A stretch of DNA of 42,050 nucleotides, from contig CALJGU010000177.1 of assembly GCA_938075565.1 (NCBI GenBank), positions 1 through 42,050 on the forward strand, in the 5' to 3' direction. Numbering within the stretch: position 1 is the stretch's first letter; every line of letters starts with the position of its first letter. This document shows positions 9,596-18,148 of the stretch, one piece after another. Origin of the DNA: an uncultured Opitutales bacterium. Lineage in GTDB: Bacteria; Verrucomicrobiota; Verrucomicrobiia; Opitutales; UBA2995. The notes under the pieces are model-generated. The model was not told the DNA's origin. It did no database searches and saw nothing but the letters and a program-made list of their open reading frames with translations. The translations under genes were made by a program, and so were the position numbers.

Positions 9596-9975
9596 GTGAT
9601 GTATTGCTGAGCTCAATCTTCCGTAACAAATGTTAATAAGGCTGATAACCAACTTGGTTTTCAAATAGGGAGGTGCCGAGCAGAACCTGTCAATCAATCG
9701 ACCACAGTGCTAAACTCGACACCCCTGTCTCCGTTATTTTGCTAAATTGATTTAACCGCGGGCTCCAGGGAACGATTGGGACACCGCGGATGATTCAGCC
9801 CGCCAAACGCCTGTTCCCCTCCGGAGAGGAAGCAGACGTCCTTTGGATGCAGGCTACATGAGGGGGTTAAAATGGATAAATGGGAGAATCCCTTAAAATT
9901 CATAACGCCATCCTAACGGACGACTTTGTATGAATTATGATCGCTCTGTGAGCTTTGTGTGTGAAATGAGGTTTT
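9596..9975. other. Intergenic region between convergent genes
   Basis: About 380 bases between convergent genes. Small self-complementary words occur (CCGCGG twice near 9757-9790; CCTCCGGAGAGG near 9818-9830), but there is no open frame with a believable start and no long repeat. It could be decayed sequence. Confidence 0.5.
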
Positions 9976-11412
9976 TTATGATTTAGGAAACTTCAGCGCC
10001 ACAACGACACCGGCATCGTCCCGATTATCAATGCTCACCGATCCTTGATGGAGTTCCATGATCTCTTTCACAAATGCTAAGCCCAAGCCGGAGCTTTTTT
10101 TACTCGTTGCCGGGCGAGGCATGGAAAAGAAACGCTCGAATACCTTTTCCAAAGCAAACGCTGGCACTCCCTCACCCTCATCCAATACTCGCAGACGATA
10201 ACACGAATCCTCTTCATCAATCAGAATGCTCACGAGAGCTCCATCGGGTGAAAAATCGATCCCGTTCTGCAGGACATTGCCTATAGCTCGCGCAAGTAGA
10301 AAGCTGTCTCCTTCGATCATCGCATGATCTAAAAGCTCAGTTTGAATCTGCAGGTTATGCGCTTCAAAAACAGCCCGATAATTCTCTAGCAACTCGCTCG
10401 TAAGCGCTACTAGATCTAGCGGCAGCGACTCTTCAAGTTGCTGCAGTTTTTCAACCGCCGAAAGTTCCAGCAAACGATCCACGATCTGATTAATACGTTT
10501 CGATTCGACAGCGATATTTGAGAGAAATCGATTCCGTTGATCGACACTCATCTCTTCGTTCATCAATTCAGCAGCTCCTCGAATCGCCGATACCGGACTT
10601 TTGATTTCGTGGGTCAGCGACTGGATGTATTGCTCCACGTACTGCTTACCTTCAAGCTCCTTGTGCATTGTCTGCAAGGCCCTAGCCATATCCTGCAGCT
10701 CCTTGGCCTTACCTAAGCGAGGTAGATAGGCTCGTTTCCCTTCCGACGCCAAACGTGCATACTGTGTCAATCGACCAATCGGACGCAACAGCCAGGCAGA
10801 CATTAACAGAGAAAGAATCAATGAGATACCTCCCGTAATAATGGCGGCATAAATAATCTCCTTTCTTGCGTCTTCGATGAAGATGGCAGCCCAGGCAACA
10901 GGCTTCTCCACGGTCAACACACCTACAAGATTTCCATCCACGAGAATCGGTGCAGAGACATGCAAGGTCTGTGTTTTATCTTCGGGGTCATCCGGTGTTG
11001 TACGAGCACCATAGGCTCCCTCAAGGGTTCGCTTGATATTATTCCAATCGGAATAGTTTAAAGAGACCTGATCAGGCAGAGAAGAATGGTACAATACAAT
11101 CCCCTTAGCGTCGGTTACATACACGTTAAGGTCCACCTGCTCTTTTGTGACCTCATAGATGGTAGATTCGAAGGACTCACTTTTAACTCGCTCAAACACA
11201 TCATCGAGACTGTCTTGCGTCGATAAGCCAGACTCCAGGTCCTCACCCAAATCTGCTGCTAAAATACGAGAAGTATCCACCAGGTTTTCTTCGACCAATT
11301 TAAGATAATTGGGGCGAATCCGATTAGTGATCCAAAATGCCAGGAATGCAAAACTGAGCACCGTCACAAACACGAAGGTGCTAATAATGCCGAACCGAAT
11401 TGGAACTCTCAT
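9976..11412 (-). CDS. creC: CreC-like sensor histidine kinase
   Basis: 478 aa from the ATG at 11412. The frame is open upstream but that part overlaps the regulator gene, and MRVPIRFGI starts exactly at the first membrane segment. TM1 is residues about 5-28. A periplasmic sensor of about 155 residues (DLNVYVTDAKGIVLYHSS, LEGAYGARTT) resembles E. coli CreC. TM2 is about 187-209, followed by HAMP. The H-box is SLTHEIKSPVSAIRG (His268). The ATPase domain has the N box (IGNVLQNGIDFSPDG), G1 (DEGEGVP), F box and G2 (SSGLGLAFVKEI), so it is intact. It phosphorylates the adjacent CreB-like regulator, which ends 67 bases upstream. No creD is present in the window. Confidence 0.88.
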   Translation of the reverse strand: MRVPIRFGIISTFVFVTVLSFAFLAFWITNRIRPNYLKLVEENLVDTSRILAADLGEDLESGLSTQDSLDDVFERVKSESFESTIYEVTKEQVDLNVYVTDAKGIVLYHSSLPDQVSLNYSDWNNIKRTLEGAYGARTTPDDPEDKTQTLHVSAPILVDGNLVGVLTVEKPVAWAAIFIEDARKEIIYAAIITGGISLILSLLMSAWLLRPIGRLTQYARLASEGKRAYLPRLGKAKELQDMARALQTMHKELEGKQYVEQYIQSLTHEIKSPVSAIRGAAELMNEEMSVDQRNRFLSNIAVESKRINQIVDRLLELSAVEKLQQLEESLPLDLVALTSELLENYRAVFEAHNLQIQTELLDHAMIEGDSFLLARAIGNVLQNGIDFSPDGALVSILIDEEDSCYRLRVLDEGEGVPAFALEKVFERFFSMPRPATSKKSSGLGLAFVKEIMELHQGSVSIDNRDDAGVVVALKFPKS

Positions 11413-11479
11413 TGGACGGGGCGTGGGACGAGGGACATGGGGCGAGGTATACGGATCATCCTGCAACGTATGAAGGATC

Positions 11480-12187
11480 TCATGATAAATCTTCAGAGAT
11501 GGAATACCCAATACCCCTGTGTGTGGTGATAACTTCACGTGTTGGGAAAAAATCCGTGAGCTTTTTCCGTATGTTTTTAACATGAGTGTCCACGGCTCGA
11601 TCCACGCTGGAAGTCGGGTCATCCCATGCAGCGTTCATTAACTGATCGCGGGTGAAAACCCTGCCTGGTGATTCCAAGAACGTTTTTAATATTCGATATT
11701 CGTATAAAGAAAGGTTCAACGAACTTCCACGGCAGCTGATACGCTTGCGCCATTCATCCATGGCAAAGGCGCCGACCTCCTTCTCCCCTTCCTTAGCCGC
11801 TTGGTCTTGAACCGGCTGCCTGTTATTTCGACGAAGGATCACTTTTACCCTGGCCATCAATTCACGAGGACTGAATGGCTTTACAACATAGTCATCACCG
11901 CCGATTTCCAGACCCACCACTCGATCTATTTCGTCACTGCGAGCTGTCACAAACAGAATGGGAATGTCACTGGTCTTTCGTACTTCTTTACAGAAATCGA
12001 ACCCACTCCCATCAGGCAAAGATACATCCAGGATGAGTACATCGAAGCTATCTTCACTCAAACGTAACCGAGCATCTGCAAGTGTGTGTACGCTGGCATG
12101 GTCAATCCCTTCCATTCCAAGTGCGTAGACAATATTATCTACGATGGAGGGTTCATCATCAACGACCAACACTTTGGCTTTGCTCAT
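11480..12187 (-). CDS. creB: CreB-like OmpR-family response regulator
   Basis: 235 aa. The receiver domain (1-120) has acidic residues Asp10/Asp11, phospho-acceptor Asp54 (LILDVSLPDGSGF), Thr81 and Lys103 (VVKPFSP). The segment LFVTARSDEIDRVVGLEIG closely parallels CreB of enterobacteria. The winged-helix DNA-binding domain (about 140-233) includes SPGRVFTRDQLMNAAWDD, VDTHVKNIRKKL and THRGIGYSI. In E. coli CreBC responds to carbon source and fermentation state; the same signal here is an inference only. It sits 44 bases after the beta-hydroxyacid dehydrogenase gene on the same strand and immediately before the CreC-like kinase. Confidence 0.9.
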   Translation of the reverse strand: MSKAKVLVVDDEPSIVDNIVYALGMEGIDHASVHTLADARLRLSEDSFDVLILDVSLPDGSGFDFCKEVRKTSDIPILFVTARSDEIDRVVGLEIGGDDYVVKPFSPRELMARVKVILRRNNRQPVQDQAAKEGEKEVGAFAMDEWRKRISCRGSSLNLSLYEYRILKTFLESPGRVFTRDQLMNAAWDDPTSSVDRAVDTHVKNIRKKLTDFFPTREVITTHRGIGYSISEDLS

Positions 12188-12231
12188 AAACTCAGCAAAG
12201 TAGGCTATCGCAAAAGAAACAAGGAAGAATG

Positions 12232-13134
12232 TTATTCCTCAAAAGCTAGGTCGGAATCAGCAAGATCTTCTAAGACTTTTGCAATGATCGTGGTGTCCAT
12301 ACTTTCCCAACCTTTATCGAGCGCAAGTTGACGCAATTCCTGGACGCGTGGAGCAAGCGATTGGGGCACTCCTAATCGCTCAGCCAAATCCAAGGCCAGA
12401 CCCGCGTCTTTAATCATCAAGGTCACACCAAACCCATCATCAAAATGGCGTTTGATTATACGCCCGGGAACACTCCGATGCAGGTGGGCGTTATCTGCAG
12501 CCGTCCCGGAAAGCACTTCCTGCATATCCTTAAATTTTAGCCCTGCTTTTCTCCCCATCAACAACGCTTCGATCGTAGCCACCAAATTCACACCTGCCAG
12601 TTGATTATTAATCAACTTCATCGTTACCCCCGCACCCACGGGACCACAATGAACACAACGCCCCAAGTGACTTAGAAAATCTTTAGCTGTCTCAAAAACG
12701 GGATCCGACGCGCCGACCATAAACAGAAGCTTTCCTGCAGCTGCGTCCACGGTAAGCCCGCCAATCGCAGTATCTATCATTTGAATACCTAACTCTTCGC
12801 ATTGAGCCGACACCTTTTTAGTCACCTCGGGATTGATCGTGCTCATCTCGAGCCACAGCAGGTCCTTATTTCCCGATGCAAGAATCCCCTGTTCACCTTC
12901 AGCAACCGATTCTACATGAGGGCCATTGGGCAGAATAGTCAGCAGGATATCACATTGTTTCGCAACGTCCGCAGGCGAACCAGCCGCAATCGCTCCCCGT
13001 TCTACGAATCTGTTTAAGGCTGCTGGATCGATATCATAGGCCACAAGAGAAACACCCTGCTCTAACAATCTCCCCGCTATTGGGCTTCCCATTTGCCCCA
13101 ACCCAATGATGCCTGCTCGTAGTTCCTGTGCCAT
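12232..13134 (-). CDS. Beta-hydroxyacid dehydrogenase (3-hydroxyisobutyrate / tartronate semialdehyde reductase family)
   Basis: 300 aa, the usual length. The N-terminal Rossmann motif is GIIGLGQMGSPIAGRLLEQG (residues 8-27). The substrate loop DTAIGGLTVDAAAG (121-134) stands where the family has D-x-P-V-S-G-G. The catalytic lysine is Lys173 in GPVGAGVTMKLINNQ, so the enzyme should be active. It reduces or oxidises a small beta-hydroxyacid with NAD(P) in the cytoplasm; 2-hydroxy-3-oxopropionate or 3-hydroxyisobutyrate are the usual substrates, but the family is broad. It lies 43 bases after the SMP-30 gene and 44 bases before creB, so the four genes look like one operon. Confidence 0.88.
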   Translation of the reverse strand: MAQELRAGIIGLGQMGSPIAGRLLEQGVSLVAYDIDPAALNRFVERGAIAAGSPADVAKQCDILLTILPNGPHVESVAEGEQGILASGNKDLLWLEMSTINPEVTKKVSAQCEELGIQMIDTAIGGLTVDAAAGKLLFMVGASDPVFETAKDFLSHLGRCVHCGPVGAGVTMKLINNQLAGVNLVATIEALLMGRKAGLKFKDMQEVLSGTAADNAHLHRSVPGRIIKRHFDDGFGVTLMIKDAGLALDLAERLGVPQSLAPRVQELRQLALDKGWESMDTTIIAKVLEDLADSDLAFEE

Positions 13135-13177
13135 AGTTTTTTAATGGGTGTAGGTTAAGTCCTGGGTGGTATGATGC

Positions 13178-14185
13178 TTAGAATCCCACCCCAGTCACTG
13201 ATGTCTGGATGCGACAAAGATACATATCACTGGTCAAATAAAGCACACTTCCGTCATCTCCAAAAGTGCAGTTGGCAATACGTTCGCCCGTTTCAATTTT
13301 CCCCAGCACATCGCCTTCAGGTGAAAATACATAAACGCCACCTGGGCCTGTAGCCCATAAGTTGCCGTCCGTATCACAGCGAATGCCATCAGGTCCCCCG
13401 GGTTGTTTCTTGCTGTCCGCTGTTGCATCGTAGAAACGTTTTCCAGTTCCAAGCAATCCGTTCTCCTTCACCGGATAAGACATATACCCAACCCAGTCAT
13501 AATCAGCAACGGCCACATAAAGGGTTTTCTCATCAGGTGACAGACAGATCCCATTGGGAGCCCGCAAGTTATCCAAAAGGAGGACCAACTCCCCTGATTT
13601 CCGCAAGATGAATACTCCGCAGAAATCCAGGTCTCTATCAGGATCTTCAAATCCCTGCGGCATTCCATAAGCGGGATCCGTGAAATAGATATCCCCGTTG
13701 CTCGCGACGCAAAGGTCATTTGGGCTGTTAAAACGCTTCCCTTTGTACTCATCGACTACAGTCTTTTTCCCTCCGACTGCCGTAAGCATGGATATACGAC
13801 GATCTCCATGCTCACACAAGAGCAGTTGGCCGTCGTTGTCGAAAGTAAGGCCATTACTACCCATGCCTCGCGGATGATGAGCCACACCCGTGTAGCCAGA
13901 AGGCTCCATCCACACGCTCTTACCGACTCCTTCTTCCCATTTATAAACTCGATTGGCATGCACATCAGAGAACAAGAGGCAGTTATTCTCCTTATCCCAG
14001 GCTGGCCCCTCCGACCACAGGAAGCCAGCTGTGAGTACCTCAATTTCTGCACTTCGAGGAATTAAAGCATCCAGCCGTGAATCCAAACGCTTCACTTCAC
14101 CGATTGTGGCAAAGTTCAACGAATCCTGAGCCGATAGAGTTTGAGCTATAAAAAGCGTAATAAGCAGGGGTAAGAGTTTCTTCAT
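13178..14185 (-). CDS. Secreted SMP-30/gluconolactonase-like protein
   Basis: 335 aa. A signal peptide (MKKLLPLLITLFIAQTLSA) is followed by a six-bladed propeller of the SMP-30/gluconolactonase/LRE family. The metal and substrate residues expected for the family are seen in SEGPAWDKENN (Glu), NSPNDLCVASNGDIYFTDP (Asn and Asp), RAPNGICLSPDEKTLYV (Asn) and GGPDGIRCDTDGNLW (Asp), so lactonase activity on a sugar lactone is plausible, probably in the periplasm. It is the first gene of the apparent operon with the beta-hydroxyacid dehydrogenase and creBC, which suggests sugar-acid utilisation coupled to carbon sensing (inference). It is related to the C-terminal half of the fusion at 137-1876. Confidence 0.88.
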   Translation of the reverse strand: MKKLLPLLITLFIAQTLSAQDSLNFATIGEVKRLDSRLDALIPRSAEIEVLTAGFLWSEGPAWDKENNCLLFSDVHANRVYKWEEGVGKSVWMEPSGYTGVAHHPRGMGSNGLTFDNDGQLLLCEHGDRRISMLTAVGGKKTVVDEYKGKRFNSPNDLCVASNGDIYFTDPAYGMPQGFEDPDRDLDFCGVFILRKSGELVLLLDNLRAPNGICLSPDEKTLYVAVADYDWVGYMSYPVKENGLLGTGKRFYDATADSKKQPGGPDGIRCDTDGNLWATGPGGVYVFSPEGDVLGKIETGERIANCTFGDDGSVLYLTSDMYLCRIQTSVTGVGF

Positions 14186-14255
14186 TCACAAATCATTGGC
14201 TGAAGAACAGAGGCGTCTCAATTCAAAATATTACCCACGACAATGATTACCTAAC

Positions 14256-14325
14256 TGTAGGAGCAAATTTATTCGCGACCTTGACCACCACAGACTACTT
14301 AGTCGCGAATAAATTTGCTCCTACA
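14256..14325. repeat. Perfect 24-bp palindromic repeat (TAGGAGC family)
   Basis: The arms 14256-14279 and 14302-14325 are exact reverse complements, each starting TGTAGGAGCAAATT from outside, with a 22-base centre. It is REP-like. A related palindrome with a GC-rich arm sits at 32977-33109. It lies between divergent transcription units, about 70 bases upstream of the SMP-30 gene start. Confidence 0.85.
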
Positions 14326-14386
14326 AAAACGTTCTACCTGAACCCCAATTCAATCATCCACCTTACCGCGACTCCCAACACGCCCC

Positions 14387-14655
14387 TTAATTCGGGCGGA
14401 AAATGGGTCTAGATGTCGAGCTTAACGACTGTTCCGAAGAGCAAAGCTCTGACAAGACCGGGCTCGAAGAGAACCGGAACAAGGCGAGGGCGCGCACAAC
14501 AGTGCGTAACCGAGTAGTGAAAGAGGCACACTCGGCATGTAGGCCCAAGGATGGGTATAAAACAACTATCCACGTCATCCACCAAGGTTTCTATGTTACA
14601 CAAAATAAAAACAACCACCCACCATTGCACCCATCCGCTTAGCCGCCCGAATTAA
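14387..14655. repeat. 269-bp element bounded by 13-bp perfect inverted repeats
   Basis: TTAATTCGGGCGG at 14387-14399 is repeated in reverse complement at 14643-14655. The inner flanks also share ATGGGT. The interior is more GC-rich than its surroundings on the left half and contains small hairpins, for example CGCAC/GTGCG near 14493-14506. It encodes no recognisable protein. It may be a miniature mobile element or a structured RNA; it ends 11 bases before the next gene's start codon. Confidence 0.55.
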
Positions 14656-14666
14656 AACTTCACAAA

Positions 14667-14888
14667 ATGACCTTCTATCTACAGCGTAACTTCATGCCTC
14701 TTGGAGTTAAAATATTCTGCGCCTTAATGGCGATCGGTTCGCTATTATGGCTTCGCTATGCCTGGTCAGGGTTCGGCGGAAGTGTCAAAGATCTGGAGGC
14801 TCACCGAAAGTCTGGCCTCATGCGTGTCCACTTCCTCTTTATCGGCCTTGTCGTCATCGTATGCACCCTTATGGCAATCTTTGCCTAA
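14667..14888 (+). CDS. Small two-helix membrane protein
   Basis: 73 aa from 14667, or 64 aa if translation begins at the ATG at 14694 (MPLGVKIFCALMA), which looks more natural for a membrane protein. There are two hydrophobic helices: residues about 12-33 (VKIFCALMAIGSLLWLRYAW) and 52-72 (VHFLFIGLVVIVCTLMAIF), joined by a short polar loop (KDLEAHRKSG). I recognise no family. It ends 10 bases before the secreted esterase gene, so the two are probably co-transcribed. Its position right after the inverted-repeat element is notable. Confidence 0.6.
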   Translation: MTFYLQRNFMPLGVKIFCALMAIGSLLWLRYAWSGFGGSVKDLEAHRKSGLMRVHFLFIGLVVIVCTLMAIFA

Positions 14889-14898
14889 CCAATACCCC

Positions 14899-15804
14899 AT
14901 GAATCTAAAATACCCGACTACCCTACTGTTTTCATTGATTGCCCTGGGCGGACTACATGCCCAAGAAGAGCCGTCCTGGCTCAAAGGCATGGATAGTTTC
15001 CAATGGATCAACGAGGCTCCCGAGCAAATGCATCCGTCCGTGATCCACATGACCTTCTACTCGAAGGCCAATAAGGCGGACGTAGGTTTCTATATGCGCC
15101 TGCCTCGTGGCTACGATGCCCCCGAAAACCGCGACAAACGCTACCCGGTCATTTACTTCCTTCACGGAGGACGTCCAGGCAGTGAGGTCAAATCAAGGAA
15201 CGGATTCGAAAACATGCTTCCCATGTTGAAATCGGAGGATTATCCGGCGGCCTTCATGATCGGCATCAATGGCGGTAAACTTAGCCACTATCAATACCAG
15301 GGATACCAAGGCATCTCTGCATTTCTCGAACTGATTGAGCATATCGACAAGACCTACCCCACCATCGCGGATCGCTCAGGCCGCGCCATCATGGGTAGCT
15401 CCCAGGGCGGACGAGGCACCAGTCGTTATATATTTAGTCATCCCGAGCTGTTCCAAACAGCTGTGGCACTCGCATCGGGTCATCAGCATGAAAAACGGAT
15501 CCACGAGAATGACGGTTACGAGAGCGATTACCTCACCATTCCCGATGCCGGCAACAACGCCTTCAACAATGCCAGTTTATACGCGGCTCAAAACAATGCC
15601 CCAGCTATTAACCTTATGGCAGTCATCGGCACCAAGGACGACAACTACATCGGCAACCTCCAGTGGTCGATCCACCTACAGGAGTTAGGCATCAAGCACG
15701 AACTCGTCGTAGTCCCGGGCACAGGCCACGGAATCGATTGGAGTATCGAAAACACCGATACGCGTATCTATCATTTCATAAAATCAGGATTAACCACAAA
15801 ATAA
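14899..15804 (+). CDS. Secreted esterase (enterochelin/feruloyl esterase D-like alpha/beta hydrolase)
   Basis: 301 aa from the ATG at 14899, which gives a signal peptide (MNLKYPTTLLFSLIALGGLHA-QEE). The fold is an alpha/beta hydrolase: YPVIYFLHGGRPGS forms the oxyanion region, GSSQGG carries the nucleophile Ser168, the acid is near AVIGTKDDN, and His lies in VPGTGHGID. The family cleaves esters of aromatic acids, sugar acetates or peptides; the true substrate is unknown. It is related in fold to the N-terminal half of the gene at 137-1876 but is a single-domain protein. It follows the small membrane protein by 10 bases, and 11 bases separate it from the next gene, so the three form an operon. 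Confidence 0.88.
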   Translation: MNLKYPTTLLFSLIALGGLHAQEEPSWLKGMDSFQWINEAPEQMHPSVIHMTFYSKANKADVGFYMRLPRGYDAPENRDKRYPVIYFLHGGRPGSEVKSRNGFENMLPMLKSEDYPAAFMIGINGGKLSHYQYQGYQGISAFLELIEHIDKTYPTIADRSGRAIMGSSQGGRGTSRYIFSHPELFQTAVALASGHQHEKRIHENDGYESDYLTIPDAGNNAFNNASLYAAQNNAPAINLMAVIGTKDDNYIGNLQWSIHLQELGIKHELVVVPGTGHGIDWSIENTDTRIYHFIKSGLTTK

Positions 15805-15815
15805 ATAAACTCACC

Positions 15816-16178
15816 ATGGCTACCACAGATACTTGCTGCACTATCGTCCCCTACTTCAAACCACACGAAGGCAAATATGAAGAATTTAAGGCCATGTGCC
15901 CCCAGTTCGTTGCCCTCACCCAAAACGAAGAGAAGGCACTCTTCTATGGATTCTCCTTCACCGACGATCTGATTCACTGCCGTGAAGGCTATGCCGACGC
16001 GGAAGGTACGCTGGCTCACCTAGAAAACGTAGGCGAACTACTAGGCAAGGCCTTGGAAATCGTTGATCTCGTTCGCTTGGAAGTACACGGCCCAGCAGAA
16101 GAGCTGGCCAAACTGAAGGAGCCAATGAAAGATCTTCCCGCTGAGTATTACACCCTCGAATACGGCTTCCGACGGTGA
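15816..16178 (+). CDS. Small dimeric alpha/beta-barrel protein (antibiotic biosynthesis monooxygenase-like)
   Basis: 120 aa from the ATG at 15816, 11 bases after the esterase stop; the frame is open upstream but overlaps the esterase. The composition and pattern (IVPYFKPHEGKYEEFKAMCP, then LFYGFSFTDDLIHCREGYADAEGTLAHLENV) fit the ABM / YgiN-like ferredoxin fold, with an alternating strand, a helix, and a conserved acidic-aromatic core. Such proteins act as cofactor-free monooxygenases or as small-molecule binding dimers. No signal peptide, so cytoplasmic. Two adjacent cysteines near the start (Cys7-Cys8) are unusual. Function beyond the fold is not readable. Confidence 0.75.
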   Translation: MATTDTCCTIVPYFKPHEGKYEEFKAMCPQFVALTQNEEKALFYGFSFTDDLIHCREGYADAEGTLAHLENVGELLGKALEIVDLVRLEVHGPAEELAKLKEPMKDLPAEYYTLEYGFRR

Positions 16179-16231
16179 CCTGAATGACAGTGTTTTGCAC
16201 AGCGTCGGCAGAGTAAAACCCTCTAGCACTA

Positions 16232-17338
16232 ATGAAAACATATCCCTTCTCCAAGACGATCGCTTTCATTTGCGTTTTGACCCTAAGCTCGATTTGCAGG
16301 GCAAATGAAATTCCTTACTTCCCTCCCGAATCGGGCGAATGGGAAAGTATCGATCCTTCAGAGGTCGGCTGGAATAAAGCAAAGCTCAACCAGCTGGTAA
16401 AAGCCATTGGAGAGCAAAAGTCCTCAGGCCTACTCATACTCCAGAATGGAAAAATCCTGATTGAGAAATACTATCCATCGGAGATGTACGATACAGATGG
16501 GGGGAAATTCTCCAGGCGCCTTCACGGTAAGGTGGCATACGGGAGCACCATTGAAGATGTAGCCTCTGCCCAGAAATCGATTGCGGCCCTCATCGTGGGA
16601 ATAGCTCAGCAAAAAGGCTTACTATCGCTGAAGGATCCTGTGCATAAACACTTGGGCGTGGGTTGGTCACGAGCCACTGAAGCACAAGAATCCAAGGTAA
16701 CAGTCCGCCATTTGATTTCCATGAGCTCTGGCCTAAAGGACGACCTCAGCTTTGAAGCTCCAGCAGGAACCCGTTGGCGTTACAACACGACTGCTTACTC
16801 CCACTGCATGCACGTCGCGGCAGCCGCATCCGGAATGAAAGCCAAAGATATGGTAAAAACATGGCTATTTGATCCGCTGGGCATGAACGACTCTGAATGG
16901 ATTTTTCGCGCGGGCCAGGAGCACGCCAATATCAAGAACAGCAACATCTTTGGATTAGCCACGACCACCCGTGACCTGGCTCGCGTAGGCATGATGGTAT
17001 TGAACAACGGAGTTTGGGATGGAGAAACCATCATCGCCGACAAACAGTTCCTTCACGACGCCACCCATCCCTCACAGGAAATGAACCCATCTTATGGATA
17101 CCTCTGGTGGCTCAACGGACAATCGATCGTGAACGGCGGAGCCAGCCTCAAACCCCAAAAGGGTCCGCTCATTCAGTCAGCCCCCGCCGACCTCTATGCC
17201 GCCCAAGGCGCCCTACAAAGAAAGCTCTATGTCGTCCCCTCCATGAACCTGGTCGTCACCCGCTTTGGCAACCAACCCTCGACTAAAGATTTCAATAACC
17301 AATTCTGGAAACGCCTGATGGCAGCAGCGCCAAAATAA
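16232..17338 (+). CDS. Secreted serine hydrolase (beta-lactamase class C / penicillin-binding-protein-like)
   Basis: 368 aa. A signal peptide (residues 1-24, ending SSICRA-NE) leads to a beta-lactamase-related domain. The SxxK motif is Ser112-Ala-Gln-Lys115 (VASAQKSIAALI), the tyrosine motif is RYNTTAY (Tyr183), and the C-terminal AAQGALQRKLYVVPSMNLVV stands where the third motif lies in the esterase-like members. These are usually EstB-like esterases or D-aminopeptidases rather than true beta-lactamases. It lies 53 bases downstream of the ABM-like gene on the same strand and is probably part of the same transcript. Confidence 0.87.
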   Translation: MKTYPFSKTIAFICVLTLSSICRANEIPYFPPESGEWESIDPSEVGWNKAKLNQLVKAIGEQKSSGLLILQNGKILIEKYYPSEMYDTDGGKFSRRLHGKVAYGSTIEDVASAQKSIAALIVGIAQQKGLLSLKDPVHKHLGVGWSRATEAQESKVTVRHLISMSSGLKDDLSFEAPAGTRWRYNTTAYSHCMHVAAAASGMKAKDMVKTWLFDPLGMNDSEWIFRAGQEHANIKNSNIFGLATTTRDLARVGMMVLNNGVWDGETIIADKQFLHDATHPSQEMNPSYGYLWWLNGQSIVNGGASLKPQKGPLIQSAPADLYAAQGALQRKLYVVPSMNLVVTRFGNQPSTKDFNNQFWKRLMAAAPK

Positions 17339-17386
17339 AATCCTCCTCTTCCTCCTACTTAATCTCCTACCTTCTCTTCCAATCGC

Positions 17387-18109
17387 ATGGCCCAATCCCC
17401 TTTCCGCTCCATCCGCCAAACGCTCTTCAACGAAGGCAAGCTCCTCCGCTACCTGGGTTACGCCATTGGTGAAATCGCTCTGATAATCATTGGTATCATG
17501 TTGGCACTTCAGCTGAATAACTGGAATGAAGACCGGAAAGCACAGATAGAGTTTGAGATTTATGTGGATCAGTTGGAAGCAGATGTTCGGACAGCAATCG
17601 CGAATGTGGAAACGTCCAAAGCCAGAATGGAGGGCTTCCGAGAAAGAGTAAGCTACATTCCAATCTTTCTTGAGCAGACTGAATATAATGATGAGGATTT
17701 GAATTCATTTGAAGAAGGACTTAGTGCCTTGGGATTGAGTAACAAACCACAGATCAACGTAGGATTACTCGGCCAGCTCCTAGATGGTAAAACGGACACC
17801 ATCAGCCGAGATCCAACTCTGACTCAAAAAGCATTGGAGCTGGAGAGCGCGATTGAAGGAAACTTGGACAACATCGATCGAAGAAGCAATCAACTCGAAC
17901 TCATCGCCGCCAACCGATTAAATCATTTTCGAGCTCAAGGGAGTGTTAGTTACAAAATCCCTCCTAAGTATGACTTGGAATATTTAAAGTCCTCCAATGA
18001 ATTTCGCTATTCCGTTCAATCCATTGAAGTAGGTATTTTGATCATTTTAAATTTCGATGATTCCATCATCATGGCCTTGAGAGAATTCCTGACGACGTTA
18101 GAGGAGTAG
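17387..18109 (+). CDS. DUF6090-like single-pass membrane protein
   Basis: 240 aa. The N-terminus SIRQTLFNEGKLLRYLGYAIGEIALIIIGIMLALQLNNWNE is the characteristic start of the DUF6090 family (also common in Bacteroidota): a short basic cytoplasmic tail, one membrane helix (about residues 27-43), and the LNNWNE word. The rest is mostly helical and extracytoplasmic with acidic segments (EQTEYNDEDLNSFEEG). The function of the family is unknown to me. It follows the serine hydrolase by 48 bases and is the last gene of the plus-strand run. Confidence 0.75.
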   Translation: MAQSPFRSIRQTLFNEGKLLRYLGYAIGEIALIIIGIMLALQLNNWNEDRKAQIEFEIYVDQLEADVRTAIANVETSKARMEGFRERVSYIPIFLEQTEYNDEDLNSFEEGLSALGLSNKPQINVGLLGQLLDGKTDTISRDPTLTQKALELESAIEGNLDNIDRRSNQLELIAANRLNHFRAQGSVSYKIPPKYDLEYLKSSNEFRYSVQSIEVGILIILNFDDSIIMALREFLTTLEE

Positions 18110-18148
18110 TGAGCTGGCAGCAGAGAGTTAAGAGCCATCAGCGATAGA

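Noticed and set aside
14403-14642. Open frame of 79 residues inside the inverted-repeat element
   Set aside because: Composition is not protein-like, no signal or domain is visible, and it lies within the repeat-bounded element.
14387-14655. Retron or integron attC site
   Set aside because: No reverse transcriptase is nearby and the element is longer than, and lacks the R'/R'' words of, an attC site.
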